DNA of 64,000 bases, taken from contig NZ_JALKAS010000002.1 of NCBI RefSeq assembly GCF_023015695.1, positions 578,501-642,500 of the forward strand, given 5' to 3'. Below are positions 31,975-40,145 of the stretch, one piece after another. Source of the stretch: Jannaschia sp. S6380 (GTDB lineage: Bacteria; Pseudomonadota; Alphaproteobacteria; Rhodobacterales; Rhodobacteraceae). Under the pieces are notes generated by a model. It searched no databases, was not told the origin of the DNA, and saw only the letters and a program-made list of their open reading frames with translations. Positions within the stretch are counted from its first letter, which is position 1; every line of letters begins with the position of its first letter. Made by a program: the position numbers and the translations under genes.

Positions 31975-33131
31975 GCTGTCTACGCGCCGCCTTTCGGGCC
32001 CTCCTGCGGAGTGGTCCGTCCCTTGGCGTTCCGGTCATCTGGATGGCATTCGTGTTGGCCGTAGCGGGTGTCCTGCCGGCCGCCGCTCAGTCCATCCGCA
32101 TCAAGGACCTGGTGGAATTCGACGGGGTGCGCGGCAACGACCTGCTGGGCTATGGTCTCGTGGTCGGGCTGAACGGAACCGGCGATGGTCTGCGCAACGC
32201 GCCGTTCACCGAGGAGATCATGTCCAACATCCTGGAGAGGTTGGGCGTAAACGTGACCGGAGAGCAGTTTCGGCCAAAGAACGTCGCGGCCGTTATCGTC
32301 ACGGCGACGCTGCCGCCCTTCGCGCGCAGCGGCGGTCGGATCGACGTCACCGTGTCGGCGATCGGCGACGCCGACAGCCTGCTGGGCGGGACCCTCGTGA
32401 TGACGCCGCTGACGGCTGCAGACGGCGATGTGTACGCCGTGGCCCAGGGCACCGTCATCTCCGGGGGCGTGGCCGCGACCGGAGAGGCGGCGACCGTCAT
32501 CGAGGGCGTGCCCACGGCAGGCGTGGTCCCCTCGGGCGCGCGGGTCGAACGCGAGGTGGATTTCGACTTCACCGCTATGGAACAGGTTCGGCTTGCCCTG
32601 CGCAGTCCGGATTTCACCACCGCTTCCCGGGTCGAGGCGGCCATCAACCGTGAGATCGGGGGGAACGTCGCGCGGATGCTCGACTCGGGAACCGTTCTTC
32701 TCGACATCGCGCGGATGGGACGCGACTCGCCCGCGCATGCCCTGAGTGCGATCGAGAACGTGACCATCACGCCCGAGCAGCGCGCGCGGGTCGTGGTCGA
32801 CCAGGCGTCCGGCACGATCGTCATGGGAAGCACCGTCAGGATCTCGGAAGTGGCGGTGTCGCAGAACAACCTGACCCTGCGCATCGAGGAGGCGCCGGTG
32901 GTCGTACAGCCCAATCCCTTCGCCGAGGGCGAAACGGTGGTCGTTCCGCGAACGGGCGTCGCCTTGCAGGAGGAACCCGGACCGGGCCTTGCCTTGGTGC
33001 AGGGGGGAACGACGCTTTCGGACGTGATCGCCGGTCTCAATGCGCTCGGGGTCTCGGCGCGCGATATGATCGACATCCTCAAGAGCATCAAGGCCGCGGG
33101 CGCCCTCCATGCGGAGTTCGTCGTGCGCTGA
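31971..33131 (+). CDS. flgI: Flagellar P-ring protein FlgI
   Basis: This 386-residue P-ring subunit assembles around the rod in the periplasm. A signal peptide (VIWMAFVLAVAGVLPAAAQ) precedes SIRIKDLVEFDGVRGNDLLG, a standard FlgI beginning; GYGLVVGLNGTGDG and the C-terminal SVDLIDILKSIKAAGALHAE-like end (here ARDMIDILKSIKAAGALHAE) are characteristic. The start is either TTG at 31971, overlapping the flgL stop and giving a basic n-region, or ATG at 32043, giving a very short signal peptide without positive charge. I prefer TTG. It is the last flagellar gene here. Confidence 0.94.
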   Translation: MSCLRAAFRALLRSGPSLGVPVIWMAFVLAVAGVLPAAAQSIRIKDLVEFDGVRGNDLLGYGLVVGLNGTGDGLRNAPFTEEIMSNILERLGVNVTGEQFRPKNVAAVIVTATLPPFARSGGRIDVTVSAIGDADSLLGGTLVMTPLTAADGDVYAVAQGTVISGGVAATGEAATVIEGVPTAGVVPSGARVEREVDFDFTAMEQVRLALRSPDFTTASRVEAAINREIGGNVARMLDSGTVLLDIARMGRDSPAHALSAIENVTITPEQRARVVVDQASGTIVMGSTVRISEVAVSQNNLTLRIEEAPVVVQPNPFAEGETVVVPRTGVALQEEPGPGLALVQGGTTLSDVIAGLNALGVSARDMIDILKSIKAAGALHAEFVVR

Positions 33132-33259
33132 ACGGTTCGCCGCCTTGCCCAGGAGACAATCCGGCGTAGATGTGTTGCAACCGTCCAGGTCAGTCTGATC
33201 GGCTTCCGTCGACGCCGTCACAGCGCGGGACGGCCGGTTCGACGCGCCGCGGGTGCTGT

Positions 33260-33291
33260 CTTGCGCATCGCAAGGCCGGCGACGGCGCCGG
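33260..33291 (+). terminator. Double hairpin downstream of flgI
   Basis: Two adjacent stem-loops lie between flgI and the S49 peptidase gene: CTTGCG-CAT-CGCAAG (33260-33274) and CCGGCG-ACGG-CGCCGG (33276-33291). No T-run follows, so this is a candidate transcript end or processing site only. Confidence 0.4.
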
Positions 33292-33357
33292 TCAATTCGC
33301 CCGATGAGAGCTTCCGGCGCCTTGTCCCGGTGGCGGCCCCCCTATACATCGACCGTC

Positions 33358-34164
33358 ATGCGCGAACGCATTCGATCCTTTTTCCGCGACCGCGGCCCGC
33401 GCGTGACGCTCGTGCGGCTTCAGGGGATCATCGCGGCCAATGGCGCGCGGGGGACGTTGAACCACGCGAGCCTGGCCCCGGTGCTGGAAAGGGCCTTTCG
33501 CAAGGGCAAGCCCCGGGCGGTCGCGATCGCGATCAACTCTCCGGGCGGCTCGCCGGTGCAGTCCTCGTTGATCGCCGCACATATCCGCAACCTCGCCGAG
33601 GAACTCGAGGTCCCGGTTCATGCCTTCGTCGAGGATGTCGCGGCATCGGGCGGCTATTGGCTGGCCACGGCGGCGGACGACATCTGGGTCGACGACAGCT
33701 CGATCACCGGCAGCATCGGCGTCCTTTCCGCCAGCTTCGGGTTTGCGGACCTCCTGACGCGCCACGGGGTCGAACGGCGCGTGCATACGGCAGGCGAAGA
33801 CAAGTCCATGCTAGATCCGTTCCGACCCGAACGGGATGCGGACGTGACACGGCTGAAGGCGATACAGGCCCGCATCCACGACACCTTCATCGCGCAGGTC
33901 CGGTCGCGCCGGGGCGCGCGCCTCGATATGACGCGCGATCTCTTCACCGGCGAGATCTTCGTCGGGTCCGATGCCGTTGCCGCCGGCCTGGCCGACGGAA
34001 TCGGCCACGCGGTCCCCAAGCTTCGCGAGATCTACGGACCCAAGGTGCGCACCCGGACGATGGGCCTGCGCAGACCGCTCTTGCAGCGCATGATCCCCTG
34101 GGCCATGGCCGACGCGTTCGCCGCCGTCGAGGACCGGGCCGCCTGGGCGCGGTTCGGCCTTTAG
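33358..34164 (+). CDS. S49 family signal-peptide-peptidase-like serine protease (SppA/SohB type)
   Basis: This protein of about 268 residues has the SppA-type fold: AIAINSPGGSPVQSSLIA, then VEDVAASGGYWLATAADDIW containing the catalytic serine in ASGGYW, then SITGSIGVLSASFGF and the downstream GEDKSMLDPF with the candidate catalytic lysine. There is no obvious N-terminal membrane helix in the chosen frame. The ATG at 33358 gives a compact basic start. It abuts a zinc-ribbon microprotein whose ATG follows the stop with no gap. Such proteases clear signal peptides or membrane-protein fragments. Confidence 0.9.
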   Translation: MRERIRSFFRDRGPRVTLVRLQGIIAANGARGTLNHASLAPVLERAFRKGKPRAVAIAINSPGGSPVQSSLIAAHIRNLAEELEVPVHAFVEDVAASGGYWLATAADDIWVDDSSITGSIGVLSASFGFADLLTRHGVERRVHTAGEDKSMLDPFRPERDADVTRLKAIQARIHDTFIAQVRSRRGARLDMTRDLFTGEIFVGSDAVAAGLADGIGHAVPKLREIYGPKVRTRTMGLRRPLLQRMIPWAMADAFAAVEDRAAWARFGL

Positions 34165-34326
34165 ATGCTGGTCAAGATCATCACGTTGTTCCTGATCGGC
34201 ATGGCCGTCCTGGCGATGTTCGGACGGCTGCGCTTTCCCGGCACGACGCGGATCGGGCGCGGCACGTGCAAGCATTGCGGAACGCCGCGCGTCGGCCGTG
34301 GCCGCTGCCCCTGTGGCAAGGCCTGA
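34165..34326 (+). CDS. 53-residue membrane-anchored zinc-ribbon microprotein
   Basis: This short gene begins at the base after the peptidase stop and ends five bases before the antiporter ATG. It codes for one N-terminal membrane helix (MLVKIITLFLIGMAVLAMFG), a basic stretch, and a C-terminal cysteine knuckle CKHCGTPRVGRGRCPCG, i.e. CxxC and CxC spaced for one zinc. Its perfect fit between two genes on the same strand argues that it is real. I do not recognise a named function; a small membrane adaptor is possible. Confidence 0.7.
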   Translation: MLVKIITLFLIGMAVLAMFGRLRFPGTTRIGRGTCKHCGTPRVGRGRCPCGKA

Positions 34327-34331
34327 ACCCG

Positions 34332-35258
34332 ATGGTGATCGAGTTCCTGAGCGTGGCCCTGGGCCTTGTCATCCTCATCCTTGCCGGCGACGCCTTGGTG
34401 AAGGGGGCGGTCAACCTCGCGCTTCGCATGGGGATTCCCGCCCTGGTCGTCAGCCTGACCGTCGTCGCGTTCGGGACTTCGGCGCCGGAACTCCTGGTCA
34501 GTGTGCAGGCGATCCTCGACGGGGCGCCGGGCCTAGCGCTGGGCAATGTGGTCGGATCGAACACCGCCAATGTCCTGCTGGTGCTGGGCATTCCGGCCCT
34601 GATCGCAACGATGCATACCGGCGCCTGCGAGACACGCCGCGACTATGTCTACATGCTGGGCGCGACGGCGCTGTTCATCGGCCTGTGCTTCACCGGAACG
34701 CTGGTCTGGTGGCACGGTCTGATCCTGTTGGCGGGGCTTGCCGCGGTGCTGATCGCCACTTTCCTGGCGAGCCGCGCCGAGGAGGTGGAGGTCGAGGGAG
34801 CCGAGCCCGGACTGCCCGGGTGGAAGGTCGCGGCCTTCCTGGTGCTGGGGATCGTCGGCCTGCCGGTTGGCGCGGGCCTTCTGGTCGACGGCGCCACCAG
34901 CATCGCGCGCGCCTTCGGCGTCAGCGAGACGGTGATCGGCCTGACGCTGGTCGCGATCGGAACCTCGCTACCGGAACTCGCGACGACGGTCATGGCCGCG
35001 ATCCGGCGGCATGCGGACGTCGCGCTGGGCAACGTGATCGGGTCCAACCTGTTCAACCTGCTGGGGATCATGGGCGTGGCCGTTCTGGTCGGCCCGGTGC
35101 CTGTGGATCCGGCGTTCCTGACCAAGGATCTGTGGGTCATGCTGGCGGCGACGCTGATGCTGATCCCGTTCGTGTTTCTGGGTCGCGACATCACGCGCAT
35201 CTGGGGCGTCGGGCTCTCGACGCTTTACGCGGTCTACTTGATCTGGGCGCTGGCATGA
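34332..35258 (+). CDS. Calcium/sodium antiporter (YrbG-like, CaCA family)
   Basis: This protein of about 308 residues has ten hydrophobic segments and the two inverted alpha-repeats of cation/calcium exchangers: GTSAPELLVSVQAILDG with GNVVGSNTANVLLVLG in the first half, GTSLPELATTVMAAIRR with GNVIGSNLFNLLGIMG in the second. These motifs form the ion-binding centre. The start ATG lies five bases after the microprotein stop, and the stop overlaps the next ATG as ATGA. Exchange of Ca2+ for Na+ across the inner membrane is the family activity; the actual ion is not proven. Confidence 0.92.
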   Translation: MVIEFLSVALGLVILILAGDALVKGAVNLALRMGIPALVVSLTVVAFGTSAPELLVSVQAILDGAPGLALGNVVGSNTANVLLVLGIPALIATMHTGACETRRDYVYMLGATALFIGLCFTGTLVWWHGLILLAGLAAVLIATFLASRAEEVEVEGAEPGLPGWKVAAFLVLGIVGLPVGAGLLVDGATSIARAFGVSETVIGLTLVAIGTSLPELATTVMAAIRRHADVALGNVIGSNLFNLLGIMGVAVLVGPVPVDPAFLTKDLWVMLAATLMLIPFVFLGRDITRIWGVGLSTLYAVYLIWALA

Positions 35259-36025
35259 CGGCTCTGGTCACCGGGGCGGGCGGGCGGCTGGGTGCGGCGA
35301 TGGCCGTCGAGTTGGCAGAGCGAGGACACGATGTCGCGGTCCACTACGCCAGCAGTGCCGCGGGCGCGGCCGACACGGTGCGCGAGGTGGAGGCGCTGGG
35401 CCGGCGCGGCGTGGCCCTGCAAGCGGATCTGCTTGACCTGAGGGCCTGCGAAGATCTGGTGCCACGGGCCGCCGAGGCGCTGGGCGGGCCGTTGAACGTG
35501 CTGGTGAACAATGCGTCGATCTTCGAGCATGACGATGTGGACACGGCAACGCATGAAAGCTGGGACCGCCACTTCGGCTCGAACCTCCGCGCGCCATTTC
35601 TGCTGACGCAGGCCTTCGCCGCGCAGGCGCCCGCGCCGCAGGACGACCCGGAGCCGCTGGCCCGCGCCTGCATCGTCAACATGCTCGATCAGCGGGTGCG
35701 CAAGCTGACGCCGGAGTTCATGACCTACACGTTGGCGAAGTCCGCCCTTTGGACGCTGACGCGGACGTCGGCGCAGGCGCTGGCGCCGCGCATTCGGGTC
35801 AACGCGATCGCGCCGGGCCCAACGCTGCGCGGCCATCGGCAATCGGCCGACCATTTCGCCGCGCAGCGCGCGGCGACGATCCTTGAACGCGGCGCGGATG
35901 CCGACGATATCCGTGCGGCGCTGGCATATTTGCTGACGGCGGCATCGGTCACCGGGCAGATGATCTGTACCGATGGGGGTCAGCATCTGGCCTGGAAGAC
36001 GCCGGACATCATAGGACGCGAATAG
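35255..36025 (+). CDS. Short-chain dehydrogenase/reductase, pteridine-reductase-like
   Basis: This 256-residue classical SDR has an N-terminal TGAGGRLG motif, i.e. TGxxxRxG rather than TGxxxGxG. That form is typical of pteridine reductase (PTR1) and FolM-type dihydromonapterin/dihydrofolate reductases. Further motifs are NNAS in LNVLVNNASIFEHDD, YTLAKSALWTLT (the YxxxK pair) and a C-terminal TGQMICTDGGQHL. It overlaps the antiporter gene by four bases. A role in reduced-pterin or folate metabolism is plausible from motif alone; no other pterin gene is close, though moaD/moaE are 3-4 kb away. Confidence 0.82.
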   Translation: MTALVTGAGGRLGAAMAVELAERGHDVAVHYASSAAGAADTVREVEALGRRGVALQADLLDLRACEDLVPRAAEALGGPLNVLVNNASIFEHDDVDTATHESWDRHFGSNLRAPFLLTQAFAAQAPAPQDDPEPLARACIVNMLDQRVRKLTPEFMTYTLAKSALWTLTRTSAQALAPRIRVNAIAPGPTLRGHRQSADHFAAQRAATILERGADADDIRAALAYLLTAASVTGQMICTDGGQHLAWKTPDIIGRE

Positions 36026-36340
36026 CCCAGTCGTCGGCGGGAAACGGAGAGGGGCGCGGTTTTTCTCCACCTTGCCGTAACGTCGCTCCGGGTCCGGCGC
36101 GATCGCGCGGCCCAGGGGCGACCTGCAGAATGGCGAAGAAAACTTTGTATACGTATCAAGATGTTGGAATTTTCAGAGAAGGCGGGGCAATGTGACAACA
36201 ATGTGACTTTTGCCTTGCGCCACAGGGGCTAGCCAAATCCGCCACCAGCTTTATCCACACCCCTGCAACGGTTCGGAACGGGCCTGCCATCTTGATCGAG
36301 CCGCCGGATCGGGGCAGCGGTATCGGGGAATCAGCACGCA
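36026..36340 (+). other. 315-bp intergenic region with DnaA box and direct repeats before uvrC
   Basis: This region is visibly richer in A and T than its surroundings. It contains an 8-bp palindrome ATACGTAT (36149-36156), two direct copies of AATGTGAC 11 bases apart (36189-36196 and 36200-36207), and a perfect DnaA-box consensus TTATCCACA (36251-36259). No small gene or RNA was recognised. It presumably holds the uvrC promoter. Confidence 0.65.
36251..36259 (+). promoter_or_regulatory. DnaA box consensus TTATCCACA
   Basis: This is a perfect match to the nine-base DnaA-binding consensus, 82 bases before the uvrC ATG in an AT-richer intergenic stretch. I found only one perfect copy. It may regulate uvrC or be coincidental; a replication origin would need a cluster of boxes. 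Confidence 0.45.
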
Positions 36341-38200
36341 ATGACGGAAACCACGAAACAGACGGGCCCTGCGGTCATCAAACGCTTCCTGCGGACGCTG
36401 GACGGGTCACCGGGCGTCTATCGGATGCTCGATGGGGAGAACCGCGTCCTCTATGTCGGCAAGGCGCGCAGCCTGAAGAACCGGGTGGCGAACTACACGC
36501 GGTTGCAGGGCCACTCCGGCCGGATCCGGCGGATGATCTCCGAGACGGCGTCGATGATGGTGCTGACCACGGCGACCGAGCTGGAGGCGCTGCTGCTGGA
36601 GCAGAATCTCATCAAGCAGCTCAAGCCGCGCTACAACGTGCTGCTGCGCGATGACAAGTCGTTCCCGAACATCATGGTAACGAAATCCCACGATTTCCCG
36701 CAGATCAAGAAGCACCGTGGCCGCCGGTCCGAGAAGGGCGAGTATTTCGGGCCCTTCGCCAGTGCGGGCGCGGTGAACCGCGTGCTCAACCAGTTGCAGC
36801 GTGTGTTCCTGTTGCGCAACTGTTCCGACAGCGACTTCGAATCCCGCACACGCCCCTGCCTGAACTATCAGATCAAGCGGTGCAGCGCGCCCTGCGTCGG
36901 TCACATCTCGGCGCCGGACTACGCGGGCGCGGTGCGCGATGCCGAACGGTTTCTGCGGGGCGAGACGACCGCGATCCAGGAGAAGCTGGCCGACGAGATG
37001 TCGCGCGCCTCCGCCGAGATGGAATTCGAGCGCGCCGCCGCCCTGCGCGACCGGATCAAGGCGCTGACGAACGTGCAGTCGGTTCAGGGCGTGAACCCGC
37101 AGGGCGTCCCCGAGGCGGACGTCATCGGCCTGCATATCGAGGGCGGGCAGGCCTGCATCCAGGTCTTCTTCATTCGCGCCAACCAGAACTGGGGCAACAG
37201 CGACTTCTATCCCCGAATGGCCGAGGACAATTCGCCGGCCGAGGTGATGGAGGCGTTCCTGGGCCAGTTCTACGACAACAAGGAACCGCCGCGCATGGTC
37301 CTGCTGTCCCACGGGATCGAGGAAGGGGATCTGATGACACAGGCACTCTCGGACCGCGCGGGCCGGCGTGTGCAGCTTCTTGTTCCGCAGCGAGGCGAAA
37401 AGCACGAACTGGTGCAGGGCGCCCTGCGCAACGCGCGCGAGAGCCTGGGCCGCAAGATGTCGGAAAGCGCGACGCAGGCCCGGCTGCTGAATGGCGTGGC
37501 CGAGGCATTCGACCTGCCCGCTCCGCCGGCGCGGATCGAGGTCTATGACAACTCCCACATCCAGGGCAGCCATGCCGTCGGCGCGATGATCGTCTCGGGT
37601 CCCGAAGGGTTCGAGAAGTCGCAATACCGCAAGTTCAACATCAAGGATGCGGACCTGACGCCCGGCGACGATTTCGGCATGATGAAGGAGGTGCTGACCC
37701 GCCGGTTCAAGCGCCTTCTGAAGGAAGATCCGGAGCGGAAATCGGACCTTTGGCCGGATCTTCTGCTGATCGACGGGGGCGCGGGGCAGGTCAGCGCCGT
37801 CCGCGGGATCATGCGCGACCTGGGGGTGGAGGACGTCGCCATGGTCGGCGTGGCCAAGGGCGTCGACCGCGACCACGGCAAGGAGGAATTCTACCGCACC
37901 GGTCAGCGGCCCTTCGCGCTGCGTCGCAACGACCCGGTGCTCTATTTCGTCCAACGCCTGCGGGACGAGGCGCATCGCTTCGCCATCGGGACGCATCGTG
38001 CCAAGCGTGCAAAGGCATTCGTCGCCAACCCCTTGGATGAGGTCGCGGGCGTCGGCGCCACGCGCAAACGCGCCCTGCTGGCCCATTTCGGCAGTGCCAA
38101 GGCCGTGGCGCGCGCCGGCCTGGCCGATCTGAAGGCGGTGGACGGCATCAGCGACGCCATGGCCGAGGCGATCCACGCCCATTTCCACGAACGGGGCTAG
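36341..38200 (+). CDS. uvrC: Excinuclease ABC subunit C (UvrC)
   Basis: This 619-residue dual-incision nuclease of nucleotide excision repair starts with a GIY-YIG domain ([20 protein letters not shown]). It continues with the cysteine-bearing [17 protein letters not shown], a UVR motif ([15 protein letters not shown]), the RNase-H-like 5' nuclease domain ([20 protein letters not shown]) and a C-terminal helix-hairpin-helix pair ([20 protein letters not shown], then [13 protein letters not shown]). The length is normal. It ends 10 bases from a convergent gene. Confidence 0.97.
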   Translation: MTETTKQTGPAVIKRFLRTLDGSPGVYRMLDGENRVLYVGKARSLKNRVANYTRLQGHSGRIRRMISETASMMVLTTATELEALLLEQNLIKQLKPRYNVLLRDDKSFPNIMVTKSHDFPQIKKHRGRRSEKGEYFGPFASAGAVNRVLNQLQRVFLLRNCSDSDFESRTRPCLNYQIKRCSAPCVGHISAPDYAGAVRDAERFLRGETTAIQEKLADEMSRASAEMEFERAAALRDRIKALTNVQSVQGVNPQGVPEADVIGLHIEGGQACIQVFFIRANQNWGNSDFYPRMAEDNSPAEVMEAFLGQFYDNKEPPRMVLLSHGIEEGDLMTQALSDRAGRRVQLLVPQRGEKHELVQGALRNARESLGRKMSESATQARLLNGVAEAFDLPAPPARIEVYDNSHIQGSHAVGAMIVSGPEGFEKSQYRKFNIKDADLTPGDDFGMMKEVLTRRFKRLLKEDPERKSDLWPDLLLIDGGAGQVSAVRGIMRDLGVEDVAMVGVAKGVDRDHGKEEFYRTGQRPFALRRNDPVLYFVQRLRDEAHRFAIGTHRAKRAKAFVANPLDEVAGVGATRKRALLAHFGSAKAVARAGLADLKAVDGISDAMAEAIHAHFHERG

Positions 38201-38210
38201 GCCGGGCGCG

Positions 38211-38660
38211 CTAGATCCCGCATTGCTCCAGAAACGCCAGTCGCGCGGCGCCCGACCCCCGCATCGGCAAGACCGCCAGCGTCTTGCGCTGCGGATACAG
38301 CTCTACCTCCATCGAGGTGGCGTTGCGGAAGAAATCCAGGTTGAAATCCGAGACCGGGTGCGGCCCCCCGGCTCCGCGCGCGGTGCCCGACAGCGTGACG
38401 GGCCAGCGGTCGGTCCGCCCGTCGGGCAGTTTGATCCACAGCATCGCCGATTGCGCCGCGGCCAGGTCGGGGTCGCCGGACCCGCCCGCGCGGATGCCGA
38501 AATACACCTGCGCCCCGCGCCCCGCCTCACAGGACATGCGGAACGTATAGCCCCCCGCCCGGGTCTCGGCCATGGCGGACCCGCCGCCCTGATCCAGAGA
38601 CCATTGGGCCATTGCCGGCGCGGCAAGAAAGGAGAGGACGAGGGCGAGACGGCAGGGCAT
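38211..38660 (-). CDS. Hypothetical secreted protein (149 aa)
   Basis: This small protein has a clear signal peptide (MPCRLALVLSFLAAPAMA, cleavage after AMA). The mature part of about 130 residues contains two cysteines (MSCEAGRGAQVYF and the C-terminal EQCGI) that could form a disulphide. I do not recognise the family. The beta-rich composition (FRMSCEAGRGAQVYFGIRAG) suggests a small periplasmic beta domain. It is convergent with uvrC and divergent from pgsA, so it is probably a single-gene transcript. Confidence 0.65.
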   Translation of the reverse strand: MPCRLALVLSFLAAPAMAQWSLDQGGGSAMAETRAGGYTFRMSCEAGRGAQVYFGIRAGGSGDPDLAAAQSAMLWIKLPDGRTDRWPVTLSGTARGAGGPHPVSDFNLDFFRNATSMEVELYPQRKTLAVLPMRGSGAARLAFLEQCGI

Positions 38661-38774
38661 GCAATGTTCCGATCATAGGGTTTACGCAGCGGAAGCTAGC
38701 CGAATTTCTTTCGCGCGTCACGAATGCCCCGTGACGGCTGGCTCCCTCCGCCGGACCGGGCTAGAACCCGCATC

Positions 38775-39443
38775 ATGATCTGGAACGTGCCGAATATCCT
38801 GACCGTGATCCGCCTGGCCGCCGCGCCGGGCGTCGCGATCATGTTTCTGTTCTTCGCCCGGCCCTGGGCGGACTGGTTCGCCCTCGTGCTGTTCGTGACC
38901 GCCGCGATCACCGACTGGTTCGACGGCTGGTATGCACGCGAGTTCAACCAGGAAAGCCGCTTCGGCGCCATGCTCGACCCGATCGCGGACAAGGCGATGG
39001 TGGTGATCGCGCTTCTGGTCATCACCGGGTTTTCGGGCATGAATCCGTGGATCCTGCTGCCCGCGACCGTGATCCTGTTCCGCGAGGTCTTCGTGAGCGG
39101 ATTGCGGGAATTCCTGGGCAACACCGCGGGCCTTCTCAAGGTGACCAAGCTGGCCAAGTGGAAGACGACCGCGCAGATGATCGCGATCGCGGTGCTGTTC
39201 TCGACCGGGATATTCGAGCATCATTTTGCCGAACGCGTCTTCGGCATGGACGAGGCGTCCATCGGCGCGATCCTGTCGGGCGGGCTGCCCGACGATCTGG
39301 GCCTTGGGCGCCTGCTGTGGTGGCGCGACGCGACCTTCTTTGCGGGCGTGGTCCTGCTGTGGCTGGCGGCCGCGCTGACGGCGGCGACGGGGTGGGACTA
39401 TTTCGCCAAGGCACGCCCCCATCTCGCCGACAAGCCGACATGA
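38775..39443 (+). CDS. pgsA: CDP-diacylglycerol-glycerol-3-phosphate 3-phosphatidyltransferase
   Basis: This membrane enzyme of about 222 residues makes phosphatidylglycerol phosphate. The CDP-alcohol phosphotransferase signature is intact: DWFDGWYAR, then RFGAMLDPIADK, i.e. D-x2-D-G-x2-A-R...G-x3-D-x3-D. It begins MIWNVPNILTVIRLAAAP, the normal PgsA start, and has about six helices. An insertion near residues 155-185 (EHHFAERVFGMDEASIGAIL) is longer than in E. coli. It overlaps moaD by four bases (ATGA). Confidence 0.95.
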   Translation: MIWNVPNILTVIRLAAAPGVAIMFLFFARPWADWFALVLFVTAAITDWFDGWYAREFNQESRFGAMLDPIADKAMVVIALLVITGFSGMNPWILLPATVILFREVFVSGLREFLGNTAGLLKVTKLAKWKTTAQMIAIAVLFSTGIFEHHFAERVFGMDEASIGAILSGGLPDDLGLGRLLWWRDATFFAGVVLLWLAAALTAATGWDYFAKARPHLADKPT

Positions 39444-39691
39444 AGGTGCAGGTCCTCTATTTCGCTTGGCTCAGGGAGCGGATCGGTCAGGGCCGTGAGA
39501 CAGTCGAGACCGAGGCGCACTCCGTGGCCGATCTGATCGAGGAGTTGCGCGCGCGCGAGGAGCGATATGCCCTCGCCTTCTCGGACATGTCGGCCGTGCG
39601 CTGCGCGGTCGATCAGACGCTGGTGCCCCTGGAGGCGCCGTTGGGCGACGCGCGCGAGGTCGCGTTCTTTCCCCCGATGACCGGTGGTTAA
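39440..39691 (+). CDS. moaD: Molybdopterin synthase sulfur carrier subunit MoaD
   Basis: This 83-residue ubiquitin-fold sulfur carrier ends in the required diglycine (PPMTGG), which is thiocarboxylated and donates sulfur for molybdopterin. The N-terminus VQVLYFAWLRERIG is typical. It overlaps pgsA by four bases and moaE by eight; the moaE start lies inside the Gly-Gly-stop codons. Confidence 0.94.
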   Translation: MKVQVLYFAWLRERIGQGRETVETEAHSVADLIEELRAREERYALAFSDMSAVRCAVDQTLVPLEAPLGDAREVAFFPPMTGG

Positions 39692-40145
39692 CGGCACCAG
39701 CATCCGCGTCGTCGTCGCGCCCGAAGACTTCGATCTCGGCGCCGAGGCCGCGCGCCTCGAGGACGGACCGGAGATCGGCGCCGTCGTGACCTTCACCGGA
39801 CGGGTCCGCAATGTGGGCGGAACGCTGCGCCACATGACGATCGAGCACTATCCCGGCATGACCGAGCGTGCCCTGACCCGGATTGCGGAGGAGGCCGCCG
39901 ACCGCTGGCCGCTGACCGGCATCGTAGTCCTGCACCGCCACGGCGAGTTGGCACCCGGCGCCCGGATCATGATGGTCGCGACCGCGTCCCGACACCGCGA
40001 GGCGGCCTTTCAGGCGGCGAGTTTCCTGATGGACTACCTCAAGTCGCGGGCGCCTTTCTGGAAGAAAGAAGTGACGGAGGACGGCGCCGAATGGGTCGCC
40101 GCCACGGAGGCAGACGAAGCCGCGCTGAACAGCTGGATGGACTAG
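39684..40145 (+). CDS. moaE: Molybdopterin synthase catalytic subunit MoaE
   Basis: This 153-residue large subunit of molybdopterin synthase has conserved segments GAVVTFTGRVRN, MTIEHYPGMTE, VLHRHGELAPG and the C-terminal YLKSRAPFWKKEVTEDGAEW, whose lysines match the catalytic pair. It initiates at GTG within the end of moaD, so the two subunits should be made in coupled amounts. Its TAG stop shares the palindrome CTAG with the stop of the convergent Hint-domain gene. Confidence 0.95.
   Translation: MVNGTSIRVVVAPEDFDLGAEAARLEDGPEIGAVVTFTGRVRNVGGTLRHMTIEHYPGMTERALTRIAEEAADRWPLTGIVVLHRHGELAPGARIMMVATASRHREAAFQAASFLMDYLKSRAPFWKKEVTEDGAEWVAATEADEAALNSWMD

Noticed and set aside
36251..36259. Chromosome replication origin at the DnaA box
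   Set aside because: Only one perfect box was found and no typical origin neighbours (dnaA, hemE, gidA, parAB) are in the window. Kept only as a possible regulatory site.
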